Part shown: positions 25,839-32,957 of the stretch, in pieces
Layout of the letters: every line of letters begins with the position of its first letter
Position numbering within the stretch: the stretch's first letter is position 1
Assembly: GCA_021789215.1 (NCBI GenBank)
Contig: JAJYJS010000015.1
Coordinates: 1-32,957, forward strand
DNA: 32,957 bases
From: Nitrospirota bacterium
GTDB lineage: Bacteria; Nitrospirota; Thermodesulfovibrionia; Thermodesulfovibrionales; JdFR-88
Direction of reading: 5' to 3'
Notes under the pieces: generated by a model
The model's input: only the letters and a program-made list of their open reading frames with translations
What the model was told of the DNA's origin: nothing
Database searches by the model: none
Translations under genes and position numbers: made by a program

Positions 25839-27368
25839 ATGAGAGAAGAGATCAAACGTATTACCGACGAGGAAGTAGAGCTTTCCCTCCTTATGAACGT
25901 GCCCCTGGGGTTTGCCAAAGGCAACCTGCTCTTGCCGCTCAGGAGGACAAACGGGGACCTTGTGGCGGCGGTGGCCGGCGAAAAGGGGCTTTTCGCCCTG
26001 CTTGAGCTTGCCAGGCAGATGTCCCTCAACCCGAAACCCCTCTGGGGCGACGCCGCGGTGATAACGGAGGCTGTAAACCGCTATTACGGCCAGCTTGGCT
26101 CGGCGGAAGAGGTGATGGGCGACATCAGGGAGGAAGACCTCTCATCGGTCGCCACAGAGTTCGAAAGGCCAAAGGACATACTGGAGCTTACGGAAGAGGC
26201 CCCGATAATCAGGCTCCTGAACGCCCTGCTCCGGCAGGCGCTGAAGGAAAGGGCAAGCGACATCCACATAGAACCCTTCGAGAAGGAGCTTGAGGTGAGG
26301 CTCCGCGTGGACGGGGTGCTGAGGAAGATACTGAGCCCGCCCAAGATAATTCAGGACGCGCTCATAAGCAGGGTCAAGATAATGGCCAACCTTGACATCG
26401 CCGAGAGGCGGCTCCCGCAGGACGGCCGCATAAGGCTGCTTATCGGCGGCAAGGACATAGACGTGAGGGTCTCGCTGATACCGACGATACACGGCGAGCG
26501 GGTGGTGCTCAGGATACTGGACAGGCGCGGAGGCGTAATCGGGCTGGAAAGCCTGGGCATGGACAGCCAGATGAGGACCGGGTTCGAGGAGCTGCTCTCA
26601 AGGCACAACGGCATAATACTTGTCACCGGCCCCACGGGAAGCGGAAAGACCACAACCCTCTATGCGGCGCTCAACCGCATCCACACCTCGGAGAAAAACA
26701 TCATAACCATCGAGGACCCTGTCGAGTACGAGCTGAAGGGCATCGGACAGATACAGATAAACCCCAGGGCCGGGCTCACATTCGCATCGGGGCTGAGGTC
26801 CATCCTGAGGCAGGACCCGGACGTGATAATGGTCGGCGAGATAAGGGATTTGGAGACGGCGCAGATAGCCACTCAGGCCTCGCTCACGGGCCATCTTGTG
26901 CTTAGCACCCTGCACACAAACGATGCGGCCTCCGCCATAGCGAGGCTCCTGGACATAGGGGTGGAGCCCTTCCTCGTGGCCTCCTCCCTTGTGGGCGTGC
27001 TTGCCCAGAGGCTTGTGCGGCTCAACTGCCCCTCATGCAGCGAGCCCTTCCAGCTGGGGGCCTCCGAAAGCGCCTTCATAAGCGGGCACTCAGGCAAGGC
27101 CAACGTGGTCAAGGGAAAAGGCTGCCCCAAGTGCGGCGGCACCGGGTATATCGGCAGGGCCGGGATATTCGAGCTGCTCGCCATAGATTCCGGGACAAGG
27201 CGGCTCATAACCGAAAGGGCCGACGCCAAGAGCATACTTGAAGCGGCAGTATCGAGGGGCATGACAACACTCCGTGAAGACGGCCTCCGGAAGGTGCTCC
27301 ACGGCGAAACCACCCCCGAAGAAGTGCTGAGAGTGACGCAGAAAGAAAATGCCGGCGTTCAGATATAA
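25839..27368 (+). CDS. gspE: type II secretion ATPase GspE
   Basis: GspE is the cytoplasmic hexameric ATPase that drives pseudopilus assembly. The 509-residue product has an N-terminal GspL-binding region, then the catalytic core: RASDIHIEPFEKELEVRLRV, Walker A GPTGSGKT (264-271), the Asp box, Walker B region RQDPDVIMVGEIRD and the His box GHLVLSTLHTNDAAS. A zinc-binding loop has Cys397, Cys400, Cys429 and Cys432 (CPSC and CPKC). The four-cysteine loop separates GspE/PilB from PilT. It starts 12 bases after gspD and overlaps gspF by 20 bp. Confidence 0.95.
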   Translation: MREEIKRITDEEVELSLLMNVPLGFAKGNLLLPLRRTNGDLVAAVAGEKGLFALLELARQMSLNPKPLWGDAAVITEAVNRYYGQLGSAEEVMGDIREEDLSSVATEFERPKDILELTEEAPIIRLLNALLRQALKERASDIHIEPFEKELEVRLRVDGVLRKILSPPKIIQDALISRVKIMANLDIAERRLPQDGRIRLLIGGKDIDVRVSLIPTIHGERVVLRILDRRGGVIGLESLGMDSQMRTGFEELLSRHNGIILVTGPTGSGKTTTLYAALNRIHTSEKNIITIEDPVEYELKGIGQIQINPRAGLTFASGLRSILRQDPDVIMVGEIRDLETAQIATQASLTGHLVLSTLHTNDAASAIARLLDIGVEPFLVASSLVGVLAQRLVRLNCPSCSEPFQLGASESAFISGHSGKANVVKGKGCPKCGGTGYIGRAGIFELLAIDSGTRRLITERADAKSILEAAVSRGMTTLREDGLRKVLHGETTPEEVLRVTQKENAGVQI

Positions 27369-28500
27369 GGCGTTCGCCAGCACCGGGCGGGAGACCACAG
27401 GCGTCATAACGGCCGACAACGAGCGGCATGCGGCCGCGAAGCTCAAGGAGCTTGGCATATTCCCCAGGCAGTTGAGCGTCGAGAAGACCGCCGCCAAAAA
27501 GGTAAACCCCAAGAGCCTTCCCTTCATAACGAGGGAGCTTTCGCTCCTGGTGGCCTCAGGAGTGCCGATACTTGACGCCCTGAAGACGCTGGCAGGGGAC
27601 GCCAGGGGACAATGGCGGGCGCTCCTGCTCGGCCTTGCCGATGACGTGTCCTCCGGCATGGGGCTTTCGAGGGCGCTTGAGCAGTATCCTGTCTTTCCGC
27701 CCTTCTACACCAGGATGGTCGCCTCCGGAGAGGCCAGCGGCACGCTTGACGCCGTGCTGAGGAGCCTGGCCGATTTCCTCGACGAGGACGCCAGGACCAG
27801 GGCCCGCATCAAGGCCGCGCTCGTCTACCCCGCGTTCATGCTGATGGTGGGGGCGGTAATCCTCTCCTTCATCTTCGCCTTCGTCATGCCCAAGATAACG
27901 AAAATATTCACGGATTCAGGAAGGGCGCTGCCCCTGGCGACCAAGGTGCTGATGGCCACGAGCGGGTTGTTCATACACTACTGGTGGATACTGTTCGGGC
28001 TCGTGATACTGGCGGGCTACTGGGGCAGGGACTATTACAGGAAGAACAGGCTCCGCGTGGATGCCATGTTCCTCAGGATAGCCCTTTTCAAGAGCCTTTA
28101 CCTGAGCAGGTTCATCAGGGCGTTCGGCTTCCTGCTCGAGGGCGGGCTCCCGGTGCTGAGGGCGCTTGAGCTTTCCGGCCCCTCCAGCGGCAACATGGCC
28201 ATCGAGAAGGGCATAAAAGAGGCGCGGGAAAAACTCTCCGAAGGGGCGGACCTGTCACAGGCATTGCAGGGTTTCCCCCCGGTCTTTACACAGCTCCTTA
28301 CCACGGGGCAAAAGAGCGGCCACCTGGCCGAGGCGGTAAAGAAGGCCGCCGCCTCATACGACGAGGACTTCAAGAGGCGCCTCGAAAGGTCTCTGGCCCT
28401 GCTTGAGCCCTCCATGATACTCATCATGGGCGCGGTTGTGGGCTTCATAGTGCTTGCCGTGCTGCTGCCCATCTTCGACATGAACCAGATAATAAAATAG
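27349..28500 (+). CDS. gspF: type II secretion inner-membrane platform protein GspF
   Basis: GspF is the polytopic core of the T2SS inner-membrane platform. The 383-residue protein begins MPAFRYKAFASTGRETTG and has two related cytoplasmic domains, each with the family's F-type signature (FPPFYTRMVASGEASGTLD and FPPVFTQLLTTGQKSGHL). Three transmembrane helices are visible (about 164-186, 210-230 and 360-380). Its start codon lies inside the end of gspE, so translation is probably coupled. After gspF the order is broken by a protease gene with its own likely promoter. Confidence 0.94.
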   Translation: MPAFRYKAFASTGRETTGVITADNERHAAAKLKELGIFPRQLSVEKTAAKKVNPKSLPFITRELSLLVASGVPILDALKTLAGDARGQWRALLLGLADDVSSGMGLSRALEQYPVFPPFYTRMVASGEASGTLDAVLRSLADFLDEDARTRARIKAALVYPAFMLMVGAVILSFIFAFVMPKITKIFTDSGRALPLATKVLMATSGLFIHYWWILFGLVILAGYWGRDYYRKNRLRVDAMFLRIALFKSLYLSRFIRAFGFLLEGGLPVLRALELSGPSSGNMAIEKGIKEAREKLSEGADLSQALQGFPPVFTQLLTTGQKSGHLAEAVKKAAASYDEDFKRRLERSLALLEPSMILIMGAVVGFIVLAVLLPIFDMNQIIK

Positions 28501-28552
28501 AAATTGCAGGAGAGTGTATGGGGGCTTCGATGCCGCTTCGTCCACTTTTAAA

Positions 28553-28581
28553 TTGACAACCGTCCCGTTGGGTATTATCTT
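28553..28581 (+). promoter_or_regulatory. predicted sigma-70 promoter of the S8 protease gene
   Basis: A perfect -35 box TTGACA (28553-28558) is followed after exactly 17 bases by TATCTT (28576-28581). Transcription would start near 28588, about 80 bases before the protease ORF. This suggests that the protease and the downstream pseudopilin genes can be transcribed apart from gspC-F. Confidence 0.5.
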
Positions 28582-28665
28582 TTTAAGGTACTTGCAATCC
28601 AGGAAAAAACTGGTTTTCCCATTTCGGCTAAGGAGCGCCATATCAGGAAGAAGCGGTTTTTATTA

Positions 28666-30951
28666 TTGATGTCCTTTGCCGTTTCCGTGCTGGCGCTTTT
28701 TGCGCTTGCCACCGGCTGGACGAGCGGCCCCGCGGGGAAAAAACCGTTTAAACCTTCCGGCCAGCACCCCGCTTATGTGGCGGGGGAGGTGCTGGTGAAG
28801 TACAAACAAGGGGCGGCCTCGGCCTTTGCCGAACAGAGGCTGGCGCTCCAGAGCATCCAGCGGTTCAGGACGCTTGGGATGAACAGGCTCCGGGTGCCTG
28901 GCAACGTCTCCGTGGAGCAGGCGGTGGCGGAGCTTGAGAAAGACCCGGACGTGGAGTTCGCGGAGCCAAATTACATCGCCCACATAAGCCAGGTAACACC
29001 AAACGACCCGCTGTTCTCCCAGCAATGGGCGCTGCCGAAGATAAGCGCGCCCCAGGCATGGGAGAAGACCGAAGGCAGCACAGGCATAATAGTGGCGGTG
29101 CTGGACACCGGCATAGATTACGGCCACCCGGACTTGGGGGGAAACGTCCTGCTTCCGGGGGCCGACTTCGTCAATCCTGGCAGCGCCCCGCTTGACGACA
29201 ACGGACACGGCACGCACGTCGCGGGGATAATCGGGGCCGTGACGGACAACGGCATAGGCGTGGCCGGGACGATGTGGAACGTAAAACTCCTGCCCATAAA
29301 GGTCTTCGGCGCGGACGGAACGGGGGATGTTGCGACGATAGTGCAGGGGATAGACTACGCGAAGTCCCAGGGGGCCGTAATAGTGAATTGCAGTTTCGCG
29401 CTGGATTCCGGGGTCATCTCCCAGACGCTCCAGAATGCGATAGCTTCCGCCCCCAACATGCTCTTCGTGTGCGCGGCGGGAAACGAGTCCAATAACAACG
29501 ACACCAAGCCCACCTCCCCCGCAAGCATACAGGCAAATAACGTAATCGCCGTGGCCTCAACGGACTTTTCCGACAACCTGTCCAGCTTCTCCAATTACGG
29601 CGCAAAAACGGTGCAGATAGCCGCCCCCGGCGGCACGCTGGGCTCAAACACCCTGCACGACATAGTCTCCACCTTCCCGCCGCCAAGGCCGGCATTCTAT
29701 TCGGAGAATTTCAGCACGCCTGGCGGCTGGACCCTCGGGAGCGGATGGGCGCTGACCACGGCGTTTTTCAACTCGCCGCCCTCAAGCATCGGCATAGCCC
29801 CGGGCGGGCAGGCGGACTCCTCCGCCACAAGCCCCGCGATAACGGCCACTGGCGGCCAGCTTGCCTGTTCCGTGGACTTCAAGCTCAGGCTGAATACCGA
29901 CGCAGTCGGCCATCCGTCAGACGCACTCTTCGTGGAATCCTCCACGGACAACGCCACCTGGACAACGCTGAACTCCTATAACGGGAGCTTCGACGATTTT
30001 GCGGACCCGGCGGCGATAGAGAGCACATCGCTTGGGGACGGAAAAAACCCGGTTTATGTGAGGTTCCGGTTCCACACGTCAACCTCCGGCGAATACGCAT
30101 ATGTGGACGATGTGGCGGTCGCCTGCGCCTCGAAGACCTACGACCCGGCAGCCGATTACGCATTCGAGGCCGGCACTTCGATGTCGGCCCCTTTTGCATC
30201 GGGGGCCGCGGGGCTTTTGAAAACTGAATTCCCCAACCTCACTCCGGGTGGAATGAAAACCCTCCTCATGAGCGGGGTGGATGTGCTTAGCTCTCTCAGC
30301 GGCAAGGTGTCCACTTCCGGCAGGCTCAACATAAACAACAGCTTCCTTCCTCCCACGCCAGCGGGGTTTGCGGTCTCTTCCACCACGACAAGCCGGATAA
30401 ACCTCCTCTGGAAGGACGACCCTAACGAAGACAGCTACCAGCTTGAGAGGGAGCAGCCCGGCGGGACGTTCTCGCCCATCGCGACACTGGCGGCAAACAC
30501 GACATCCTATTCCGACACGGGGCTTGCCAAGGACACAACATATACTTACAGGATAAAGGCCGTTAACGCGTTCGGCCCCTCCCAGTACGCCACGCTCACC
30601 GCAACCGCATCAGGCGGGTCGGGGGGCGGCGGGGGCGGATGCTTCATAGCCACGGCCGCTTTCGGGAGCCCTCTGTCAAAAGAGGTGACTGTGCTCAGGG
30701 ATTTCAGGGACAGGGTGCTGCTAAAGTCCTCCTGGGGGACGGCATTCGTGGCCTTCTATTACGCGCACTCCCCGGCCGTTGCGGACGTGATAAGACAGCA
30801 TGATGCGCTCCGTTTTTTTACGAGGATGCTGCTTTATCCGGTCGTCTGGCTCGTGAAATATCCATACCTTTTTGGCCTGCTGCCCCTTGGACTTGGAATT
30901 ATTATATTAAAAATAGTAAAATATTCGAGCAATGGCAGCAGCAGGAAATAA
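28666..30951 (+). CDS. subtilisin-like S8 protease with FN3 and CFI-box C-terminus
   Basis: This 761-residue exported serine protease has a signal sequence (SFAVSVLALFALATGW), a fervidolysin-type propeptide (about 38-103, GEVLVKYKQG to DVEFAEPNY), then the S8 catalytic domain. Catalytic residues are Asp147 (VLDTGID), His181 (HGTHVAG), Asn273 (AAGNES) and Ser505 (GTSMSAP). A jelly-roll or MAM-like insert (about 343-487, YSENFSTPGGW to YAYVDDVAVAC) splits the catalytic domain before Ser505. An FN3 domain (about 563-648) and a Gly-rich linker lead to a CFI-box module from Cys659 (CFIATAAFGS) and a terminal hydrophobic helix. The TTG start at 28666 (ATG at 28669) lacks the basic residues seen just upstream in frame (RKKRFLLL). 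It is a likely T2SS substrate. Confidence 0.9.
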   Translation: MMSFAVSVLALFALATGWTSGPAGKKPFKPSGQHPAYVAGEVLVKYKQGAASAFAEQRLALQSIQRFRTLGMNRLRVPGNVSVEQAVAELEKDPDVEFAEPNYIAHISQVTPNDPLFSQQWALPKISAPQAWEKTEGSTGIIVAVLDTGIDYGHPDLGGNVLLPGADFVNPGSAPLDDNGHGTHVAGIIGAVTDNGIGVAGTMWNVKLLPIKVFGADGTGDVATIVQGIDYAKSQGAVIVNCSFALDSGVISQTLQNAIASAPNMLFVCAAGNESNNNDTKPTSPASIQANNVIAVASTDFSDNLSSFSNYGAKTVQIAAPGGTLGSNTLHDIVSTFPPPRPAFYSENFSTPGGWTLGSGWALTTAFFNSPPSSIGIAPGGQADSSATSPAITATGGQLACSVDFKLRLNTDAVGHPSDALFVESSTDNATWTTLNSYNGSFDDFADPAAIESTSLGDGKNPVYVRFRFHTSTSGEYAYVDDVAVACASKTYDPAADYAFEAGTSMSAPFASGAAGLLKTEFPNLTPGGMKTLLMSGVDVLSSLSGKVSTSGRLNINNSFLPPTPAGFAVSSTTTSRINLLWKDDPNEDSYQLEREQPGGTFSPIATLAANTTSYSDTGLAKDTTYTYRIKAVNAFGPSQYATLTATASGGSGGGGGGCFIATAAFGSPLSKEVTVLRDFRDRVLLKSSWGTAFVAFYYAHSPAVADVIRQHDALRFFTRMLLYPVVWLVKYPYLFGLLPLGLGIIILKIVKYSSNGSSRK

Positions 30952-31372
30952 AAAAGGCTTTACCCTTCTTGAAATCCTTGTCGTGGTGTTCATCCTGGGT
31001 ATTCTCGCCTCGATAGTGGCCCCCAAGATAATGGGCAGGACCGATGACGCAAAGGTCGCGGAGGCCAAGGTGCAGATAAAAAATATCGAGACCGGCCTCA
31101 AGCTCTACAAGCTGGACAACGGCTCCTACCCTACGACGGAGCAGGGGCTCCAGGCCCTTATAGAGCAGCCCTCTACGGGCCAGGCGCCTCAGCATTACCG
31201 CCAGGGCGGATACCTGGAGCAGAAGAAATTGCCGCTTGACCCATGGGGCAACTCCTATGTTTACACCTGCCCCGGCACCCACGGGGACTTTGACCTTCTC
31301 AGCCTCGGGGCCGATGGGAAAGAGGGCGGAGAAGGCTATGACAAGGACATCACGAACTGGGAAATGCAGTAA
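30932..31372 (+). CDS. gspG: major pseudopilin GspG
   Basis: GspG is the main subunit of the T2SS pseudopilus. The short leader MAAAGNKKG is cut by the prepilin peptidase before FTLLEILVVVFILGILAS, which has the required Glu at position 5. The 146-residue protein has the GspG signatures MGRTDDAKVAEAKVQIKNIE, GSYPTTEQGLQALIEQP and DPWGNSYVYTCPGTHGDFD, the last including the calcium-site region. The start overlaps the protease stop by 20 bp and has no clear ribosome-binding site, so it is probably reached by coupled translation. Confidence 0.95.
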   Translation: MAAAGNKKGFTLLEILVVVFILGILASIVAPKIMGRTDDAKVAEAKVQIKNIETGLKLYKLDNGSYPTTEQGLQALIEQPSTGQAPQHYRQGGYLEQKKLPLDPWGNSYVYTCPGTHGDFDLLSLGADGKEGGEGYDKDITNWEMQ

Positions 31373-31799
31373 AAAACAGGGGTTCACGCTCCTCGAACTG
31401 GCAGTCGTAATCTTCATCATCTCCCTGTTCTTCACCCTCGCAGTGCCCGCGTTCAGGAACAGGACATCGGATTCCGACGCCCTCAAGGTGGCCTCCGTCC
31501 TGAGGGAACTCAATGAGTCCTCAATCGCAAGGAAGGCGGACTACGACATCACTTTCGACATGGACAGGCGCCTTGCGGACTGGAACGGCCCGGAGGGGCC
31601 AAGGTCCATGGAGCTGAAAGGACTCACGGCGGTCGATATGCCCTCCCGCGGGATGGTAAAAGAGGGCACGCTCAAGATACTCTTTGATGCCATGGGGGCG
31701 CCCGAAGACATAACCGTCTACCTGAGCGGAGAAAAAAACGGATACAAGGTATCACTCGTGCAGTTGAGCGGAAGGGTCATCATAAATGGGACGCAGTAA
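31338..31799 (+). CDS. gspH: minor pseudopilin GspH
   Basis: The prepilin motif KKQG followed by FTLLELAVVIFIISLFF identifies a type IV-pilin-like protein, and the rest fits GspH, a minor pseudopilin. I chose ATG at 31338 (leader MTRTSRTGKCSKKQG), with GGAG at 31328-31331, giving 153 residues; a longer frame upstream would place over 30 non-leader residues in front. The start lies inside the end of gspG. Confidence 0.85.
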   Translation: MTRTSRTGKCSKKQGFTLLELAVVIFIISLFFTLAVPAFRNRTSDSDALKVASVLRELNESSIARKADYDITFDMDRRLADWNGPEGPRSMELKGLTAVDMPSRGMVKEGTLKILFDAMGAPEDITVYLSGEKNGYKVSLVQLSGRVIINGTQ

Positions 31800-32124
31800 A
31801 GGCGGCTTCACGCTCCTGGAGGTCCTGATAGCCCTGGCCATAGTGGGCGGGCTGCTCGTCTCCATAATCGAGCTTGTAAACCATAACATCTCGGTCATAG
31901 ACCGGTACGAGACCCTGAGCACGGAGATGATGCTGGCGAAGGAAAAGCTCACGGACCTGAAGAACGCGCCCGTCGAGACAAGCGGCGTGTTCAACGCCCC
32001 TTATTCGGATTACCAATACCAGAGCAGGATAGAGGACGGCCCCCTTCCCCAGCTGAACGTGCTGGTGCTCGATGTCAAAAGGGGGCGGGACTCCACCCAA
32101 CTAAAGATGTTCTTCAGGAAATGA
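31786..32124 (+). CDS. gspI: minor pseudopilin GspI
   Basis: The 112-residue protein has a 7-residue leader (MGRSKGG), then FTLLEVLIALAIVGGLLVSI with Glu5, followed by EMMLAKEKLTDLK. Size, order and sequence fit GspI, which joins GspJ and GspK in the tip complex of the pseudopilus. It overlaps gspH by 14 bp and gspJ by 4 bp. Confidence 0.88.
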   Translation: MGRSKGGFTLLEVLIALAIVGGLLVSIIELVNHNISVIDRYETLSTEMMLAKEKLTDLKNAPVETSGVFNAPYSDYQYQSRIEDGPLPQLNVLVLDVKRGRDSTQLKMFFRK

Positions 32125-32693
32125 GATTGTTCAAGCCGGCGGACAAAGGCGGGTTCACGCTCCTTGAGGTGCTCCTCGCGGTGCTTCTTGTGGGCGTGGT
32201 GCTGGGGGCGGTCTACGGGACGTTCAACCTCGTGGAGCGCGCGAAGGAGGGCTCAAGCGAGTCCCTGCTGAGGCTCTATGAGGCAAGGAAGACCATGGAC
32301 ACGATGAGGAGGGAGATAGAGGCCATGCAGGGCCCCTTCGAGGTGGCCGACAGGGAATTTTACGGCAAGCAGGGCTCAAGCATCTCCTTCACGGGGTTTT
32401 CCCCGCAATGGGGCGTGTTCTCGAAAGTGGCCTATTCGATAGTCGATGAAGGCGGGAAGCTCGATTTGCAGAAGGAGTTCCAGCTGCCGGGCCAGGCAAA
32501 GCCGCGCACGGCCATCCTGCTTGAAAACGTGGAGGCATTCACGGTTGAGGTGTATACGGGCGGCAAATGGGTAAAAACACTCCAGTCCGGAGGCTCGGGC
32601 AGCCCCGTGCGCATAACGATGAAGATACCTTTCAAGGGCAGTTTCCTCACGCTCACGGAGACGGCGCAGTCCAGGATAGGCGGAGTCCTCTGA
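32121..32693 (+). CDS. gspJ: minor pseudopilin GspJ
   Basis: The 190-residue protein has the leader MRLFKPADKGG, then FTLLEVLLAVLLVGVVLGAVYG, and a longer C-terminal domain (KTMDTMRREIEAMQG, TGFSPQWGVFSKVAYSIVDE, RTAILLENVEAFTVEVYTG) in the usual size range of GspJ. It overlaps gspI (ATGA) at the start and gspK (TGATG) at the end, as expected for co-translated tip pseudopilins. Confidence 0.9.
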   Translation: MRLFKPADKGGFTLLEVLLAVLLVGVVLGAVYGTFNLVERAKEGSSESLLRLYEARKTMDTMRREIEAMQGPFEVADREFYGKQGSSISFTGFSPQWGVFSKVAYSIVDEGGKLDLQKEFQLPGQAKPRTAILLENVEAFTVEVYTGGKWVKTLQSGGSGSPVRITMKIPFKGSFLTLTETAQSRIGGVL

Positions 32694-32957
32694 TGGGAAA
32701 AGAAAATAAAAAAACCTCCGGGCCGCTGATTTCAAAGAGATTGCTTCACTGCGCTCGCAATGACGATAAAAAAGGTCAGCACGCTGTCAGTGACAGGCAG
32801 GGGTTCATCCTCGTGCTCGTGCTGCTTATCGTGGCGGTGCTCATCGCGGCGGCGGTGGAGTTCGCAAGCGGGGTCTTCGTGAACGTAAGCGGGCTTGGCA
32901 ACCTGGACACGATGGAAAAGCTCTCGGTCGAGGGCTCTTCGCTTATCGCAAGCTCCT
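32693..32957 (+). CDS. gspK: GspK (tip pseudopilin), N-terminal part; cut by the window edge
   Basis: An open frame starts at the ATG at 32693, overlapping the gspJ stop (TGATG), with GGAG at 32682-32685, and runs off the window. After a long leader of 37 residues comes the prepilin motif SDRQG followed by FILVLVLLIVAVLIAAA. GspK proteins lack the Glu5 found in other pseudopilins, as here, and GspK normally follows GspJ. Residues 16-24 of the leader (RLLHCARND) are encoded by a dispersed palindromic repeat (32737-32765). The leader is far longer than the usual 6-15 residues for this protein. No other start codon occurs between the repeat and the motif. Confidence 0.82.
   Translation, partial: MGKENKKTSGPLISKRLLHCARNDDKKGQHAVSDRQGFILVLVLLIVAVLIAAAVEFASGVFVNVSGLGNLDTMEKLSVEGSSLIASS
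32737..32765. repeat. dispersed palindromic repeat inside the gspK leader
   Basis: The 29-bp segment GAGATTGCTTC...GCTCGCAATGACG is a close relative of the copy at 2618-2645. It lies within codons 15-25 of gspK and keeps the frame open. Confidence 0.7.

Noticed and set aside
1-32957. CRISPR arrays, tRNA or rRNA genes, insertion sequences
   Set aside because: No regularly spaced repeats, no tRNA cloverleaf or rRNA signature and no transposase gene were seen; the repeats present are short dispersed palindromes.

Overview
The window comes from a Gram-negative (diderm) bacterium: it carries most of a type II secretion system (T2SS), including an outer-membrane secretin. The main body is GC-rich and uses AGG (Arg) and ATA (Ile) codons heavily. 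That, the dispersed palindromic repeats and the gene content would fit a Nitrospirota or deltaproteobacteria-like lineage, but nothing here fixes the taxon.

Layout. (1) 1-3083 is an AT-richer accessory segment: a hypothetical gene, a frameshifted secreted-protein gene, a HigBA-type toxin-antitoxin pair and a 776-bp gene-free stretch with palindromes. (2) 3084-10330, minus strand, is a tightly packed housekeeping operon read as galU, hsp20, lon, thiL, a DUF2062 membrane protein, rimO and an M50 site-2 protease. (3) 10458-11045, plus strand, is a free-standing pyruvate-kinase C-terminal domain. (4) 11117-13959, minus strand, holds lipA with an alaC-type aminotransferase, then a Phd/VapC-type toxin-antitoxin pair. 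(5) 14084-17051, plus strand, is mnmG, an overlapping hypothetical gene, rsmG and a 52-residue cysteine-rich mini-gene, followed by a strong terminator. (6) 17416-20041 holds a small exported protein and a two-PAS sensor kinase, separated by dispersed repeats. (7) 20206-22784 is a polyprenyl-phosphate-sugar-synthase-like glycosyltransferase and a TMTC-like membrane O-glycosyltransferase with TPRs. (8) 22854 to the right edge is the T2SS operon gspC-D-E-F, a subtilisin-like protease, then gspG-H-I-J-K, with gspK cut by the window end.

The most unusual part is region 8. The secretin GspD ends in about 73 residues that look like the fervidolysin-type propeptide of S8 proteases. They sit where classical GspD has its pilotin-binding S-domain. 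A full S8 protease with a homologous propeptide is encoded in the same cluster between gspF and gspG. It also has a large insert in its catalytic domain, an FN3 domain and a Cys-Phe-Ile (CFI-box) C-terminal module ending in a probable membrane helix. I infer a dedicated secretin/protease pair, in which the secretin's propeptide-like tail could dock, chaperone or inhibit the protease during export. The 3' end of gspD also carries an exact 14-bp tandem duplication that creates its stop codon. The gspK prepilin leader contains an in-frame copy of a palindromic repeat found elsewhere in the window.
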